From positions 1 to 27,066 of the forward strand of contig JAEZEU010000006.1 of assembly GCA_023432885.1 (NCBI GenBank): 27,066 nt of DNA, in the 5' to 3' direction. The notes under the pieces were generated by a model. That model did not search any database, was not told where the DNA came from, and saw only the letters and a list, made by a program, of their open reading frames with translations. Source of the stretch: Pseudomonadota bacterium. Its GTDB lineage: Bacteria > Pseudomonadota > Alphaproteobacteria > Rhizobiales > Xanthobacteraceae. The position numbers and the translations under genes are program-made. Positions 16,099 through 22,524 of this stretch are shown here, piece by piece (the first letter of the stretch is position 1; each line of letters starts with the position of its first letter).

Positions 16099-16938
16099 AT
16101 GAGCACAATCACCACCCAAGACGGCACCCAGATCTACTATAAGGATTGGGGCGCCGGACAGCCCGTTGTATTTAGCCACGGCTGGCCCCTCTCCTCCGAT
16201 GCGTTCGAAGACCAGATGTTCTTTCTCGCATCGCGCGGCTATCGGGTCATCGCGCATGATCGCCGCGGCCACGGTCGTTCGAGCCAACCCTGGACCGGCA
16301 ACGACATGGACACCTACGCCGACGACCTTGCCGAACTTGTGCAGCAGCTCGATCTCACGAACGTCATCCATGTCGGTCATTCCACTGGTGGCGGAGAAGT
16401 TGCGCGGTACATCGCCCGCCACGGCACCCAACGCGTGACTAAGGCCGTGCTCATCTCCTCCGTGCCGCCAATCATGGTGAAGACGGCAGCCAATCCGGGC
16501 GGCTTGCCGCTCTCGGTATTCGACGACTTGCGCACCAGCCTGGTCGCCGATCGCTCGCGGTTCTGGAAGGATCTGAGCATGCCCTTCTACAGCTACAATC
16601 GTCCCGGCGCGAAGATCTCCGAGGGCGTCCGCGACTCGTTCTGGCTGCAGGGCATGATGGCAGGATTCCCGGCCGCCTATTTCTGCATCAAGGCATTCTC
16701 CGAAACGGACCAGACCGAAGACCTCAAGAAGTTTGACGTGCCGACGCTGATCATCCAGGGCGACGACGATCAAATCGTGCCGTTCGCGGACGCCGGCGCG
16801 CTACAGGCCAAATTAATCGCGGGATCGGTGCTGAAGGTCTATAAGGGCGCGCCGCACGGTCTGTGCACGACCCATAAGGACCAGGTCAACGAGGACTTGT
16901 TGGCATTCTTCAAAACCGAGGCGCAACGCGCGGCTTGA
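16099..16938 (+). CDS. alpha/beta hydrolase, cofactor-free haloperoxidase / arylesterase type
   Basis: This 279-residue enzyme closely follows the non-heme chloroperoxidase (CPO) pattern. It begins with TQDGTQIYYKDWG, has the oxyanion region FSHGWPLSSDAFEDQM, Asp-Arg-Arg in AHDRRGHGRSSQPW, nucleophile Ser95 in GHSTGGGE, acid Asp224 in QGDDDQIVP and His253 in APHGL. Enzymes of this kind are serine esterases that can also form peracids and halogenate weakly; the natural substrate is usually unknown. It has no signal peptide. The gene stands alone on the plus strand between the two copies of the tRNA-derived repeat and is intact, unlike its DUF1348 neighbour. Confidence 0.9.
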   Translation: MSTITTQDGTQIYYKDWGAGQPVVFSHGWPLSSDAFEDQMFFLASRGYRVIAHDRRGHGRSSQPWTGNDMDTYADDLAELVQQLDLTNVIHVGHSTGGGEVARYIARHGTQRVTKAVLISSVPPIMVKTAANPGGLPLSVFDDLRTSLVADRSRFWKDLSMPFYSYNRPGAKISEGVRDSFWLQGMMAGFPAAYFCIKAFSETDQTEDLKKFDVPTLIIQGDDDQIVPFADAGALQAKLIAGSVLKVYKGAPHGLCTTHKDQVNEDLLAFFKTEAQRAA

Positions 16939-16962
16939 GAAGCCCCACCCTGCAAGAAATCA

Positions 16963-16990
16963 GCGGCCGGCGCGATATCGCCCCGGCCGC
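16963..16990 (+). terminator. GC-rich hairpin after the haloperoxidase-like gene
   Basis: GCGGCCGG at 16963-16970 pairs with CCGGCCGC at 16983-16990 across a 12-nt loop, starting about 25 bp after the stop codon. There is no T-run, so it is only a weak terminator candidate. Confidence 0.3.
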
Positions 16991-17158
16991 CGCACTCTCT
17001 GGTAACCCCATGCGACCGATCACTATCGACGAGCTGCTGCTCGATGGGTCCTCTCGTGCGCGGCAATCGAGGCCAAGAACCCAGCATCCGAGTTTTGGCG
17101 CGGACGCTTGACGGCGACCGCACATGCCGGGCGGTGCGGCAAAAGATATCGAAGACGA

Positions 17159-17476
17159 TCAAAGCCCGAGATCGGACAGCCCCGGATGATCCGCCGGCCG
17201 CGGCCCGGACCGGTCCCAATGGTATTTGCACTCGGATTCCTTGATCGGCAGGTCGTTGATGCAGGCAAACCGCCTCTGCATCAACCCGTTCGGGGCAAAG
17301 TCCCAATTCTCATTGCCGTAGGAGCGAAGCCAGTTTCCGGAATCATCATGCCATTCAAAAGCAAAGCGCACGGCGATCAAGTTGTCGGCGAAGGCCCAGA
17401 GCTCCTTGATCAGGCGGTAATCGAGCTCCTTCGCCCATTTGCGGGTCAAGAACGTCACCCACTGTCTTGATCAAAT
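17159..17476 (-). pseudogene. DUF1348 (NTF2-like) protein gene, 5'-truncated
   Basis: The frame encodes FLTRKWAKELDYRLIKEL, then AVRFAFEWHDDSGNW, LRSYGNENWDFAPNGLMQRR and a C-terminus HPGLSDLGL. This is the middle and end of a DUF1348 protein of the nuclear-transport-factor-2-like fold, which is normally about 150 residues. Upstream in frame there is a TGA within about six codons before the GTG at 17456-17458, and the first roughly 50 residues (with the LAEDGWNTRD-type start) are missing. The C-terminus is intact. I read it as a remnant cut at its 5' side. The function of intact members is not established. The DNA just upstream (17461-17600) is visibly more AT-rich than the neighbourhood, in line with a recombination scar. 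Confidence 0.75.
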
Positions 17477-17894
17477 CCCGATCTAGAGCGTGACTTCATA
17501 CGTGAACAAACCGATAAGCATTTTTTCACGAGTTCTCTCCAATAGCGTTTTAGTGAGCCGCGGAAATGCAGTCATCACGGCTTCATTTACAAGATTGATT
17601 GCGATGCAATGGCCCACTTGAGATGACATCGAAATCGTCATCTCGTTCGCCAGTCGCGTATCACTTCGTCCGGGCAGACTTTGCTGAGCGCGAACTGATA
17701 AGCGACATTGCGCGGCGTATTCATTTCGTCACCGCCTCCGATGAGGCTGATCGCGATCGGCAGGTAACAGAGCTTGTTGCTGCCGGCGTGGTCGGGGCGC
17801 GAGATGGCTTTCTGTGCCTCACTGGCAGGCCAATGGTGCATTGATGGGCGGCCTCGAAACGCGGATAGCGTCTCCCAACTCCCCCGGCGATTTC
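17477..17894. other. 418-bp stretch without a supported gene
   Basis: The left part (17477-17600) is AT-rich and non-coding. The rest has short open frames on both strands. The best is a minus-strand stretch ending at 17638 with residues NKLCYLPIAISLIGGGDEMN and a terminal IRDWRTR, but I recognise no family, see no ribosome-binding site, and its upstream part runs in another frame of the HD-domain gene. It may be a remnant of a decayed gene. Confidence 0.4.
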
Positions 17895-18464
17895 TTAGGG
17901 TGAAGGATTTGAATGCGTTGACGCGACTGCGACAGACCGCTCTGCGTCTTCGGCGGCACGATCGAACTGTTCTTCGAGCCAGGGCGACACGCCCCGCAAT
18001 CCCGCCGCAACGCTTTTCGCCCAATCGATGTATTCGAGGCGTCGCTTCACCGACCAACCCGGCGAAGGGCTGAAGGCGATGGCCCGCAGATTGCTGGTTT
18101 TATCTGCAAGTTTGAGCATTTTCGCCTGGTCGCTCTTCTTGTGCGCGGTAGCGACTTGCCTGCGCTTGCGCTCGGCCTTTTCGAGAGTTTTGTCGTCCGT
18201 TACTTCGGCGACGATAGCAGCCACTTTCGACCCGAATTCGCGAGCGATGAGTTCGGCGGGAACTTCCTGATCTTCGACAGCGTCGTGCAGCAGGGCTGCA
18301 ATCACGAGATCAGGGTCCCTTCCGTGAGTGGCCTCGGTGACGAGGCTCGCCACCTCAAGGAGATGGTTGATGTACGGCTCTTGCGCTGCGCCTTTTCGTC
18401 TTTGGTGAACATGCCAACGGGCAGCGGCGTCGGCCGCTCTGAGAACGGTGACCCAATCTTTCAT
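17895..18464 (-). CDS. HD-domain phosphohydrolase, SpoT/MESH1-like
   Basis: This 189-residue cytosolic protein has the metal-binding HD fold of guanosine-3',5'-bis(diphosphate) hydrolases: YINHLLEVA (His34), LLHDAVEDQ (His60, Asp61) and KLADKTSNLRAI (Asp121, Asn125). The spacing and the KxADxxxN motif match stand-alone small alarmone hydrolases and the hydrolase half of RelA/SpoT. The synthetase domain is absent. It may hydrolyse ppGpp or another phosphorylated small molecule such as NADPH, which is known for some MESH1 proteins. The C-terminal 35 residues are low-complexity and probably disordered. It is transcribed in the same direction as, and 110 bp downstream of, the tRNA-Glu gene, inside the att-flanked segment. 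Confidence 0.8.
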   Translation of the reverse strand: MKDWVTVLRAADAAARWHVHQRRKGAAQEPYINHLLEVASLVTEATHGRDPDLVIAALLHDAVEDQEVPAELIAREFGSKVAAIVAEVTDDKTLEKAERKRRQVATAHKKSDQAKMLKLADKTSNLRAIAFSPSPGWSVKRRLEYIDWAKSVAAGLRGVSPWLEEQFDRAAEDAERSVAVASTHSNPSP

Positions 18465-18574
18465 CGTCTAGCCTTTGGTGGATTGCGTGCGGAAATTACG
18501 TTTCGTCCAACCAGTCCATCCGGTTGGAGAAAAGAAGATACGGACCGAATCTGGTCCTCAAGTGATGGAGATTC

Positions 18575-18649
18575 TGGCGCTCCCTAGGGGAATCGAACCC
18601 CTGTTTCAGCCTTGAGAGGGCCGCGTCCTAACCGCTAGACGAAGGGAGC
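18575..18649 (-). tRNA. tRNA-Glu (anticodon CUC)
   Basis: Read on the minus strand the gene starts GCTCCCT at 18649 and ends AGGGAGC-G-CCA at 18575, a perfect 7-bp acceptor stem with encoded CCA. The D-arm is TCGTCTAGCGGTTAGGACG. The anticodon loop CTCTCAA (18612-18618) gives anticodon CTC (18614-18616). The T-arm is CAGGGGTTCGATTCCCCTA-like with the GTTCGAT loop. Length is 75 nt. Its last 23 bases are repeated at 15818-15840, so the 3' end has served as an integration site that rebuilds the tRNA. Confidence 0.97.
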
Positions 18650-18660
18650 GTAGGTCTGAC

Positions 18661-18689
18661 GCAATAGCCTTGAAATCGGCTTGCTGCAA
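18661..18689 (-). promoter_or_regulatory. possible promoter of tRNA-Glu
   Basis: On the minus strand a TTGCAG (-35-like) and TATTGC (-10-like) are separated by 17 bp and lie about 11 bp before the tRNA 5' end. Both hexamers match the sigma-70 consensus only in part. Confidence 0.3.
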
Positions 18690-18752
18690 GGCGGATCGGG
18701 CTTATTTGGACAGTGTGTGGCAACCCCGCCGTCGCCCTGCCTGTGCGAACCC

Positions 18753-19091
18753 TCAGGGTTCGCTGGCGAATTTCAGCTTTCCGGCCGGTTTCAGCGTCTT
18801 GGCGTCAAAGGTGCGGATTTCGACGGAGCCGCCGACATCCAGCGTCACCACCAGGCGCTCGCCGGCGACCGCCGTGGAGACGATCCGGGCGCCCTTCGGA
18901 AGGGATGCGGTGACATCCGCGGCGGCGGTAGTCATGCTTGGCTCGCTGCGGTAAAGGCGGTAACCGACGGCGAACAGCACGGCCACGATCGCGACGCCCG
19001 TGGTGGCGCTCGCGATCAGCATCATCCGCCGCACCCGCGCAAACAAGGCGGCTTGTTCGGGGGTCGGCTCGGGAATGGCGGCTTCGGTCAT
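18753..19091 (-). CDS. small single-pass membrane protein of unknown function
   Basis: This is a 112-residue protein if started at the ATG at 19089-19091, which gives MTEAAIPEPTPEQAALFARV. An upstream in-frame TTG would add ten Lys-rich residues but overlaps the divergent gene. A cytoplasmic N-terminus is followed by one transmembrane helix (about residues 22-46) and a periplasmic or cytoplasmic beta-rich tail with VTLDVGGSVEIRTFDAKTLK. I do not recognise a characterised family; similar small proteins are commonly found beside rluD in Bradyrhizobium relatives. The stop codon lies within a perfect inverted repeat (GCGAACC, 5-nt loop, GGTTCGC at 18745-18763) that lacks a T-run. Confidence 0.7.
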   Translation of the reverse strand: MTEAAIPEPTPEQAALFARVRRMMLIASATTGVAIVAVLFAVGYRLYRSEPSMTTAAADVTASLPKGARIVSTAVAGERLVVTLDVGGSVEIRTFDAKTLKPAGKLKFASEP

Positions 19092-19102
19092 AAGGTTTTT
19101 CT

Positions 19103-20140
19103 TTGCAGGATTCTTCTTCAAACGGCGGTGAGAGGCTTCAGGTCACGGTCGAGGGCGACGAAGGCTCGCCCCGGCTCGACCGCGTGCTGGCTTCGCGGTG
19201 CGCAAACCTGTCGCGCTCGCGGCTGAAGGCGCTGATCCTGGCAGGTTCCGTGACCGTAAAGGGCGCCCCCGTCCGCGACCCCGCTTATCACGTCACCGCG
19301 GGCGATACGATCACAATCGACGTGCCCGAGGCCGTCCCGCCGGAGCCGAAGGGCGAGGATATCGCGCTCGATATCATGTTCGAGGACGACGACATCATCG
19401 TCATCGACAAGCCGAAGGGCCTCGTCGTGCATCCCGCGGCGGGCCATGAGACAGGCACACTGGTGAATGCGCTGATTGCCCATTGCGGCGAGAGCCTTTC
19501 CGGCATCGGCGGCGTCAAGCGGCCCGGCATCGTGCACCGGCTCGACAAGGACACCACGGGGCTGATGGTGGTCGCCAAGAACGACGCCGCGCATGCCTCG
19601 CTGACGGCGCAATTCGCCGATCACGGCCGCACCGGCGAGATGCGCCGCGGCTATCTCGCCTTCGTCTGGGGCGTGCCGAACCGGCAGCGCGGCACCATCG
19701 ATGCGCCGATCGACCGGCATCCCTTCGCGCGGGAAAAGATGGCCGTGCGCCAGGGCGGCCGCGAGGCAGTTACCCATTGGGAGATTCGCGAAGTCTTCAA
19801 TGGCCGCGACGGCAAGCCGGTTGCTTCGCTGCTGGCCTGCCAGCTCGAGACCGGACGCACCCACCAGATCAGGGTACACCTCGCCCATATCGGTCACCCG
19901 CTGCTTGGCGATTCCGTCTACGGCTCGCATTTCAAGACCAAGGCCGGGCATCTCGGGCCCGAGGCCCAGGCGGCCCTGGCCGTCCTTGGACGGCAGGCCC
20001 TCCATGCTTATCTCCTGATTCTGGAGCACCCGGGGAGCGGAGAAATTCTTCACTGGGAAGCGGCGCTCCCGGAGGATTTGCTGCTGCTGGAAAAAGCCTT
20101 GCAAAGCGGCGCTATGACGCAGGCCGCTCAGAAAATGTAA
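19103..20140 (+). CDS. rluD: RluA/RluD-family 23S rRNA pseudouridine synthase
   Basis: This 345-residue enzyme converts uridines in rRNA (in RluD, positions 1911, 1915 and 1917 of 23S rRNA helix 69) to pseudouridine. An S4 RNA-binding domain occupies about residues 20-80 (RLDRVLASRC, LSRSRLKALILAGSVTVKG). The catalytic domain has the RluA motif GIVHRLDKDTTGLMVVAKN with catalytic Asp148, and ETGRTHQIRVHLAHIGHPLLG near 249-269. The start appears to be TTG at 19103: the frame is closed by TAA at 19091-19093, there is no ATG before the S4 domain, and AAGG sits 7 bp upstream. It diverges from the small membrane-protein gene with only 11 bp between start codons. The symbol is by similarity; RluA or RluC paralogues are less likely from the domain order and length. 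Confidence 0.88.
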   Translation: MQDSSSNGGERLQVTVEGDEGSPRLDRVLASRCANLSRSRLKALILAGSVTVKGAPVRDPAYHVTAGDTITIDVPEAVPPEPKGEDIALDIMFEDDDIIVIDKPKGLVVHPAAGHETGTLVNALIAHCGESLSGIGGVKRPGIVHRLDKDTTGLMVVAKNDAAHASLTAQFADHGRTGEMRRGYLAFVWGVPNRQRGTIDAPIDRHPFAREKMAVRQGGREAVTHWEIREVFNGRDGKPVASLLACQLETGRTHQIRVHLAHIGHPLLGDSVYGSHFKTKAGHLGPEAQAALAVLGRQALHAYLLILEHPGSGEILHWEAALPEDLLLLEKALQSGAMTQAAQKM

Positions 20141-20334
20141 ATCATTACAAAAAGTTATAGCTGCCACACGATGACGTGACGTCAGTATTCCTTCCCTATC
20201 GGGCCCCCTCTGGGGTATATTGCATTTGCGCTGAATATCCAGCGCGGAACATCGCAAGCTGGCCGGCTTTAACCAAGCGGCCACCTGCCTGGCCCGCCGC
20301 TATCGGGGGCCTGAAACATCTGGAGGGCGCAAGA
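20141..20334 (+). promoter_or_regulatory. rpoH leader and promoter region
   Basis: This 194-bp region between rluD and rpoH contains a perfect 8-bp palindrome TGACGTCA at 20177-20184, preceded by another TGACG half. It also contains a GGTATATTGC stretch at 20214-20223 that could hold a -10 box. I cannot define a -35 box. GGAGGG lies about 8 bp before the rpoH ATG. I see no ROSE-type thermometer with confidence. Confidence 0.35.
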
Positions 20335-21231
20335 ATGGCCCGTACAGCTACCTTGCCGATTCTCAATGGAGAATCCGGCCTGTCCCGGTACCTCGCCGAG
20401 ATCCGCAAGTTCCCGATGCTGGAACCCCAGCAGGAATACATGCTCGCCAAGCGTTGGCGTGAGCATGACGATCGCGACGCGGCACACCAACTCGTCACCA
20501 GCCACCTGCGGCTCGTGGCCAAGATCGCCATGGGCTATCGCGGCTACGGCTTGCCGATTTCCGAGGTCGTCTCGGAAGGCAATGTCGGCCTGATGCAGGC
20601 GGTGAAGCGATTCGAACCCGACAAGGGCTTCCGTCTCGCCACCTACGCCATGTGGTGGATCAAGGCGTCGATTCAAGAGTACATTCTGCGTTCCTGGTCG
20701 CTCGTGAAAATGGGCACTACCGCGAACCAGAAGAAGCTGTTCTTCAACCTGCGCAAGGCGAAGAGCAAGATCAACGCGCTGGACGAAGGCGATCTCCACC
20801 CTGACCAGGTCAGGATCATCGCCAAGCGCCTCGGCGTGACCGATCAGGACGTGATCGACATGAACCGCCGTCTCGGCGGCGATGCCTCGCTCAACGCGCC
20901 GATCCGCGACGACGGCGAAGCCGGCGAATGGCAGGACTGGCTGGTCGACAACTCGCCGAACGCCGAAGCGATCATGGCGGAGAGCGAGGAATTCGACCAT
21001 CGCCGCCGGGCCCTGAGCGGCGCGATCAACGTGCTCAACCCGCGCGAACGCCGCATCTTCGAGGCGCGGCGGCTTGCGGAAGAGCCGATGACGCTGGAAG
21101 ACCTCGCTGCCGAATTCGGCGTCTCCCGCGAGCGCGTCCGGCAGATCGAGGTCCGCGCCTTCGAGAAGGTGCAGTCCGCGGTCAAGGGCACCATCGCGCG
21201 GCAGGAAGCGGAACTGGAAGCCGCTCACTGA
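20335..21231 (+). CDS. rpoH: RNA polymerase heat-shock sigma factor RpoH (sigma-32)
   Basis: This 298-residue sigma factor directs RNA polymerase to heat-shock promoters. Region 2 contains the core-binding and -10 recognition sequences (LRLVAKIAMGYRGYGLP, EGNVGLMQAVKRFEPDKGFR, ATYAMWWIKASIQEYILRSW). The RpoH box QKKLFFNLR at 132-140 is the family-specific signature. Region 4 ends with the -35-binding helix-turn-helix LAAEFGVSRERVRQIEVRAF. I chose the ATG at 20335, with GGAGGG before it, because the protein then begins as other alphaproteobacterial RpoH proteins do. The frame is open 53 codons upstream but without homology. Bradyrhizobia carry several rpoH copies, so the number of this one cannot be assigned here. 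Confidence 0.96.
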   Translation: MARTATLPILNGESGLSRYLAEIRKFPMLEPQQEYMLAKRWREHDDRDAAHQLVTSHLRLVAKIAMGYRGYGLPISEVVSEGNVGLMQAVKRFEPDKGFRLATYAMWWIKASIQEYILRSWSLVKMGTTANQKKLFFNLRKAKSKINALDEGDLHPDQVRIIAKRLGVTDQDVIDMNRRLGGDASLNAPIRDDGEAGEWQDWLVDNSPNAEAIMAESEEFDHRRRALSGAINVLNPRERRIFEARRLAEEPMTLEDLAAEFGVSRERVRQIEVRAFEKVQSAVKGTIARQEAELEAAH

Positions 21232-21240
21232 ACGGGCACA

Positions 21241-21274
21241 CGCATGATCCGGAATCTTCGGATCAGATCATGCG
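21241..21274. repeat. rhizobial-type palindromic intergenic element (degenerate)
   Basis: CGCATGATC at 21241-21249 pairs perfectly with GATCATGCG at 21266-21274, and an inner TCCG/CGGA pair gives a longer hairpin. The sequence after it, CAAAC, and the GATCCGG segment resemble the abundant palindrome found between genes in Bradyrhizobium and related genomes. This copy is shortened in the loop. Confidence 0.6.
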
Positions 21275-21303
21275 CAAACGGTTAGAAGGCGGATCGAAAC
21301 GGG

Positions 21304-21332
21304 AGCCGGCGGCAACGCCGGCTTTCTGTTTT
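21304..21332 (+). terminator. Rho-independent terminator of rpoH
   Basis: An 8-bp stem AGCCGGCG/CGCCGGCT (21304-21311 and 21316-21323) is closed by a GCAA tetraloop and followed by TTCTGTTTTT. It lies about 70 bp past the rpoH stop and just before the end of the convergent gene. Confidence 0.9.
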
Positions 21333-21343
21333 TGGGGGACGCT

Positions 21344-21844
21344 TCAGTAGTAGTTGCGCAGATACTCGGCGAGCGTATTCGGCTCGTCGACGGAGTTGAG
21401 ATCATAGGGATCGCCGTAGAGCAGCGCGCTCGCCTGGGTCTTGTAGTCGGGCGCGACGTTGTCCGGCTGATCGATCGGCCGGGCCAGCATGTCGCGATAG
21501 CTGCGATAGGCCCCCTCGTCGCCGATGAAGATGCAGACGCAATGGGTCGGCTCGGCATAGAGGTAGCGCACCTCATTGCCATATCGGTGGATCACGAAGC
21601 GATGCGGCGGCAGCGCGCGCAGCGCCCTCTTGCCGGCGTCATCATTGGCGAGCTGGACGCGGAAGCCGGCGGAGGAAAGATAGAAGCTGTTCTTGTCGAG
21701 GAACGGCTTGCTCGGCGCTTCCAGCGCTGCCAGCAGCGAAGCACAGAGCAGCAGCGCTATCGCAGGCATCGCGGCGAGAGCCTTGCCGCGCGACGGCTGC
21801 GCAGCAGCAACGGGTGCGACCATGGACAAAGTCGAGCTCATCAT
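21344..21844 (-). CDS. hypothetical exported or membrane-anchored protein
   Basis: This 166-residue protein has one hydrophobic helix at about residues 24-42 (signal anchor or signal peptide) and a soluble domain with FRVQLANDDAGKRALRALPP, HRFVIHRYGNEVRYLYAEP and a Cys pair THCVCIFIGDE. I do not recognise the family. Its ATG overlaps the stop of the peptidoglycan amidase gene by one base (TGATG), so the two are translationally coupled and may act together in the cell envelope (inference). A second Met directly follows the first, so either may be used. Confidence 0.75.
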   Translation of the reverse strand: MMSSTLSMVAPVAAAQPSRGKALAAMPAIALLLCASLLAALEAPSKPFLDKNSFYLSSAGFRVQLANDDAGKRALRALPPHRFVIHRYGNEVRYLYAEPTHCVCIFIGDEGAYRSYRDMLARPIDQPDNVAPDYKTQASALLYGDPYDLNSVDEPNTLAEYLRNYY

Positions 21845-22476
21845 CACTCTCCCCATTCGCGCGCCAGCTTCGCAAGCTGGCAGCCTTCGCAATAGCGCGC
21901 GTCCTTGTAGTCGATCCAGTTGTGGGCGTAGACGCGATCGAGCGGAATCCCGTAGCGCGCGCGCAGCACCTTCACGAGCACGCGCCATGCGGCGATCTGG
22001 GCATCGGTGGGGCCACGCGTGACATCGGGGAAATTGCCGGCGAACTCGACGCCGATCGAATTGGCGCCCAGCACCTGCCGGTAGGTCGGGCGGTTGTCGA
22101 TATATTTGCTGTCGTTGCGGTTGGCGCCGTCGCCATGGGTCGGCACCAGATCTTCCGCCACCGACCAATAGACCGTGCCGTCGGTCTCGACCCACACGGT
22201 GACACCGCGCCGTGTCGGATTCTTGTTCTGCAGCTTCGCCCCGCCCTTCGCAGAGCCCGCCGGCCCCTCCGTCTGATGGACGATGATGTTCTTCCAGGGA
22301 TGCGCCATGGCGACATCGCCCCAAGGGGCGAGCCAGACGATTTTGAGCCCGGGAATGTCTGGTGTGCCGGAGGCGCGCGCGAGCGTGGCGAGGTCGGACG
22401 TCTGCGCGGCGACGGGAAAGGAGAAGACGATGGCAAGGAGTGCCATCGCCGGAGGGCGCAATCTCATGAAGGTCAA
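21844..22476 (-). CDS. N-acetylmuramoyl-L-alanine amidase (Amidase_2 / PGRP fold), periplasmic
   Basis: This 210-residue protein cleaves the bond between N-acetylmuramic acid and the peptide stem of peptidoglycan. A Sec signal peptide (LRPPAMALLAIVFSFPVAAQ) precedes the domain, with cleavage near AQT at 25-26. Zn-ligand candidates are His67 in IIVHQTEG and His185 in YAHNWIDYKDARYC, and IGVEFAGN (141-148) carries the conserved Glu. It differs from classical AmpD in the loop around residues 75-125 (a GTVYWSVAEDLVPTHG segment). The start could also be Met4. It is the first gene of a two-gene unit with the overlapping downstream gene. Confidence 0.82.
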   Translation of the reverse strand: MTFMRLRPPAMALLAIVFSFPVAAQTSDLATLARASGTPDIPGLKIVWLAPWGDVAMAHPWKNIIVHQTEGPAGSAKGGAKLQNKNPTRRGVTVWVETDGTVYWSVAEDLVPTHGDGANRNDSKYIDNRPTYRQVLGANSIGVEFAGNFPDVTRGPTDAQIAAWRVLVKVLRARYGIPLDRVYAHNWIDYKDARYCEGCQLAKLAREWGE

Positions 22477-22524
22477 AATCCGGTGGCGGCCATGCCTAGC
22501 ACGTTTTGACGTCTGACGCGTCCT

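Noticed and set aside
17638..17820. Minus-strand open frame with CYLPIAISLIGGGDEMN as a small gene
   Set aside because: No family recognised, no ribosome-binding site, and the upstream part of the frame overlaps the HD gene in a wrong frame; noted only as a possible remnant.
18508..18530. CCAACC/GGTTGG inverted repeat between tRNA-Glu and the HD gene as tRNA terminator
   Set aside because: Short stem, 9-nt loop and no T-run on the minus strand.
20176..20334. N-terminal extension of RpoH by 53 codons
   Set aside because: The extension has no similarity to sigma factors, and the ATG at 20335 has a good ribosome-binding site and the family N-terminus.
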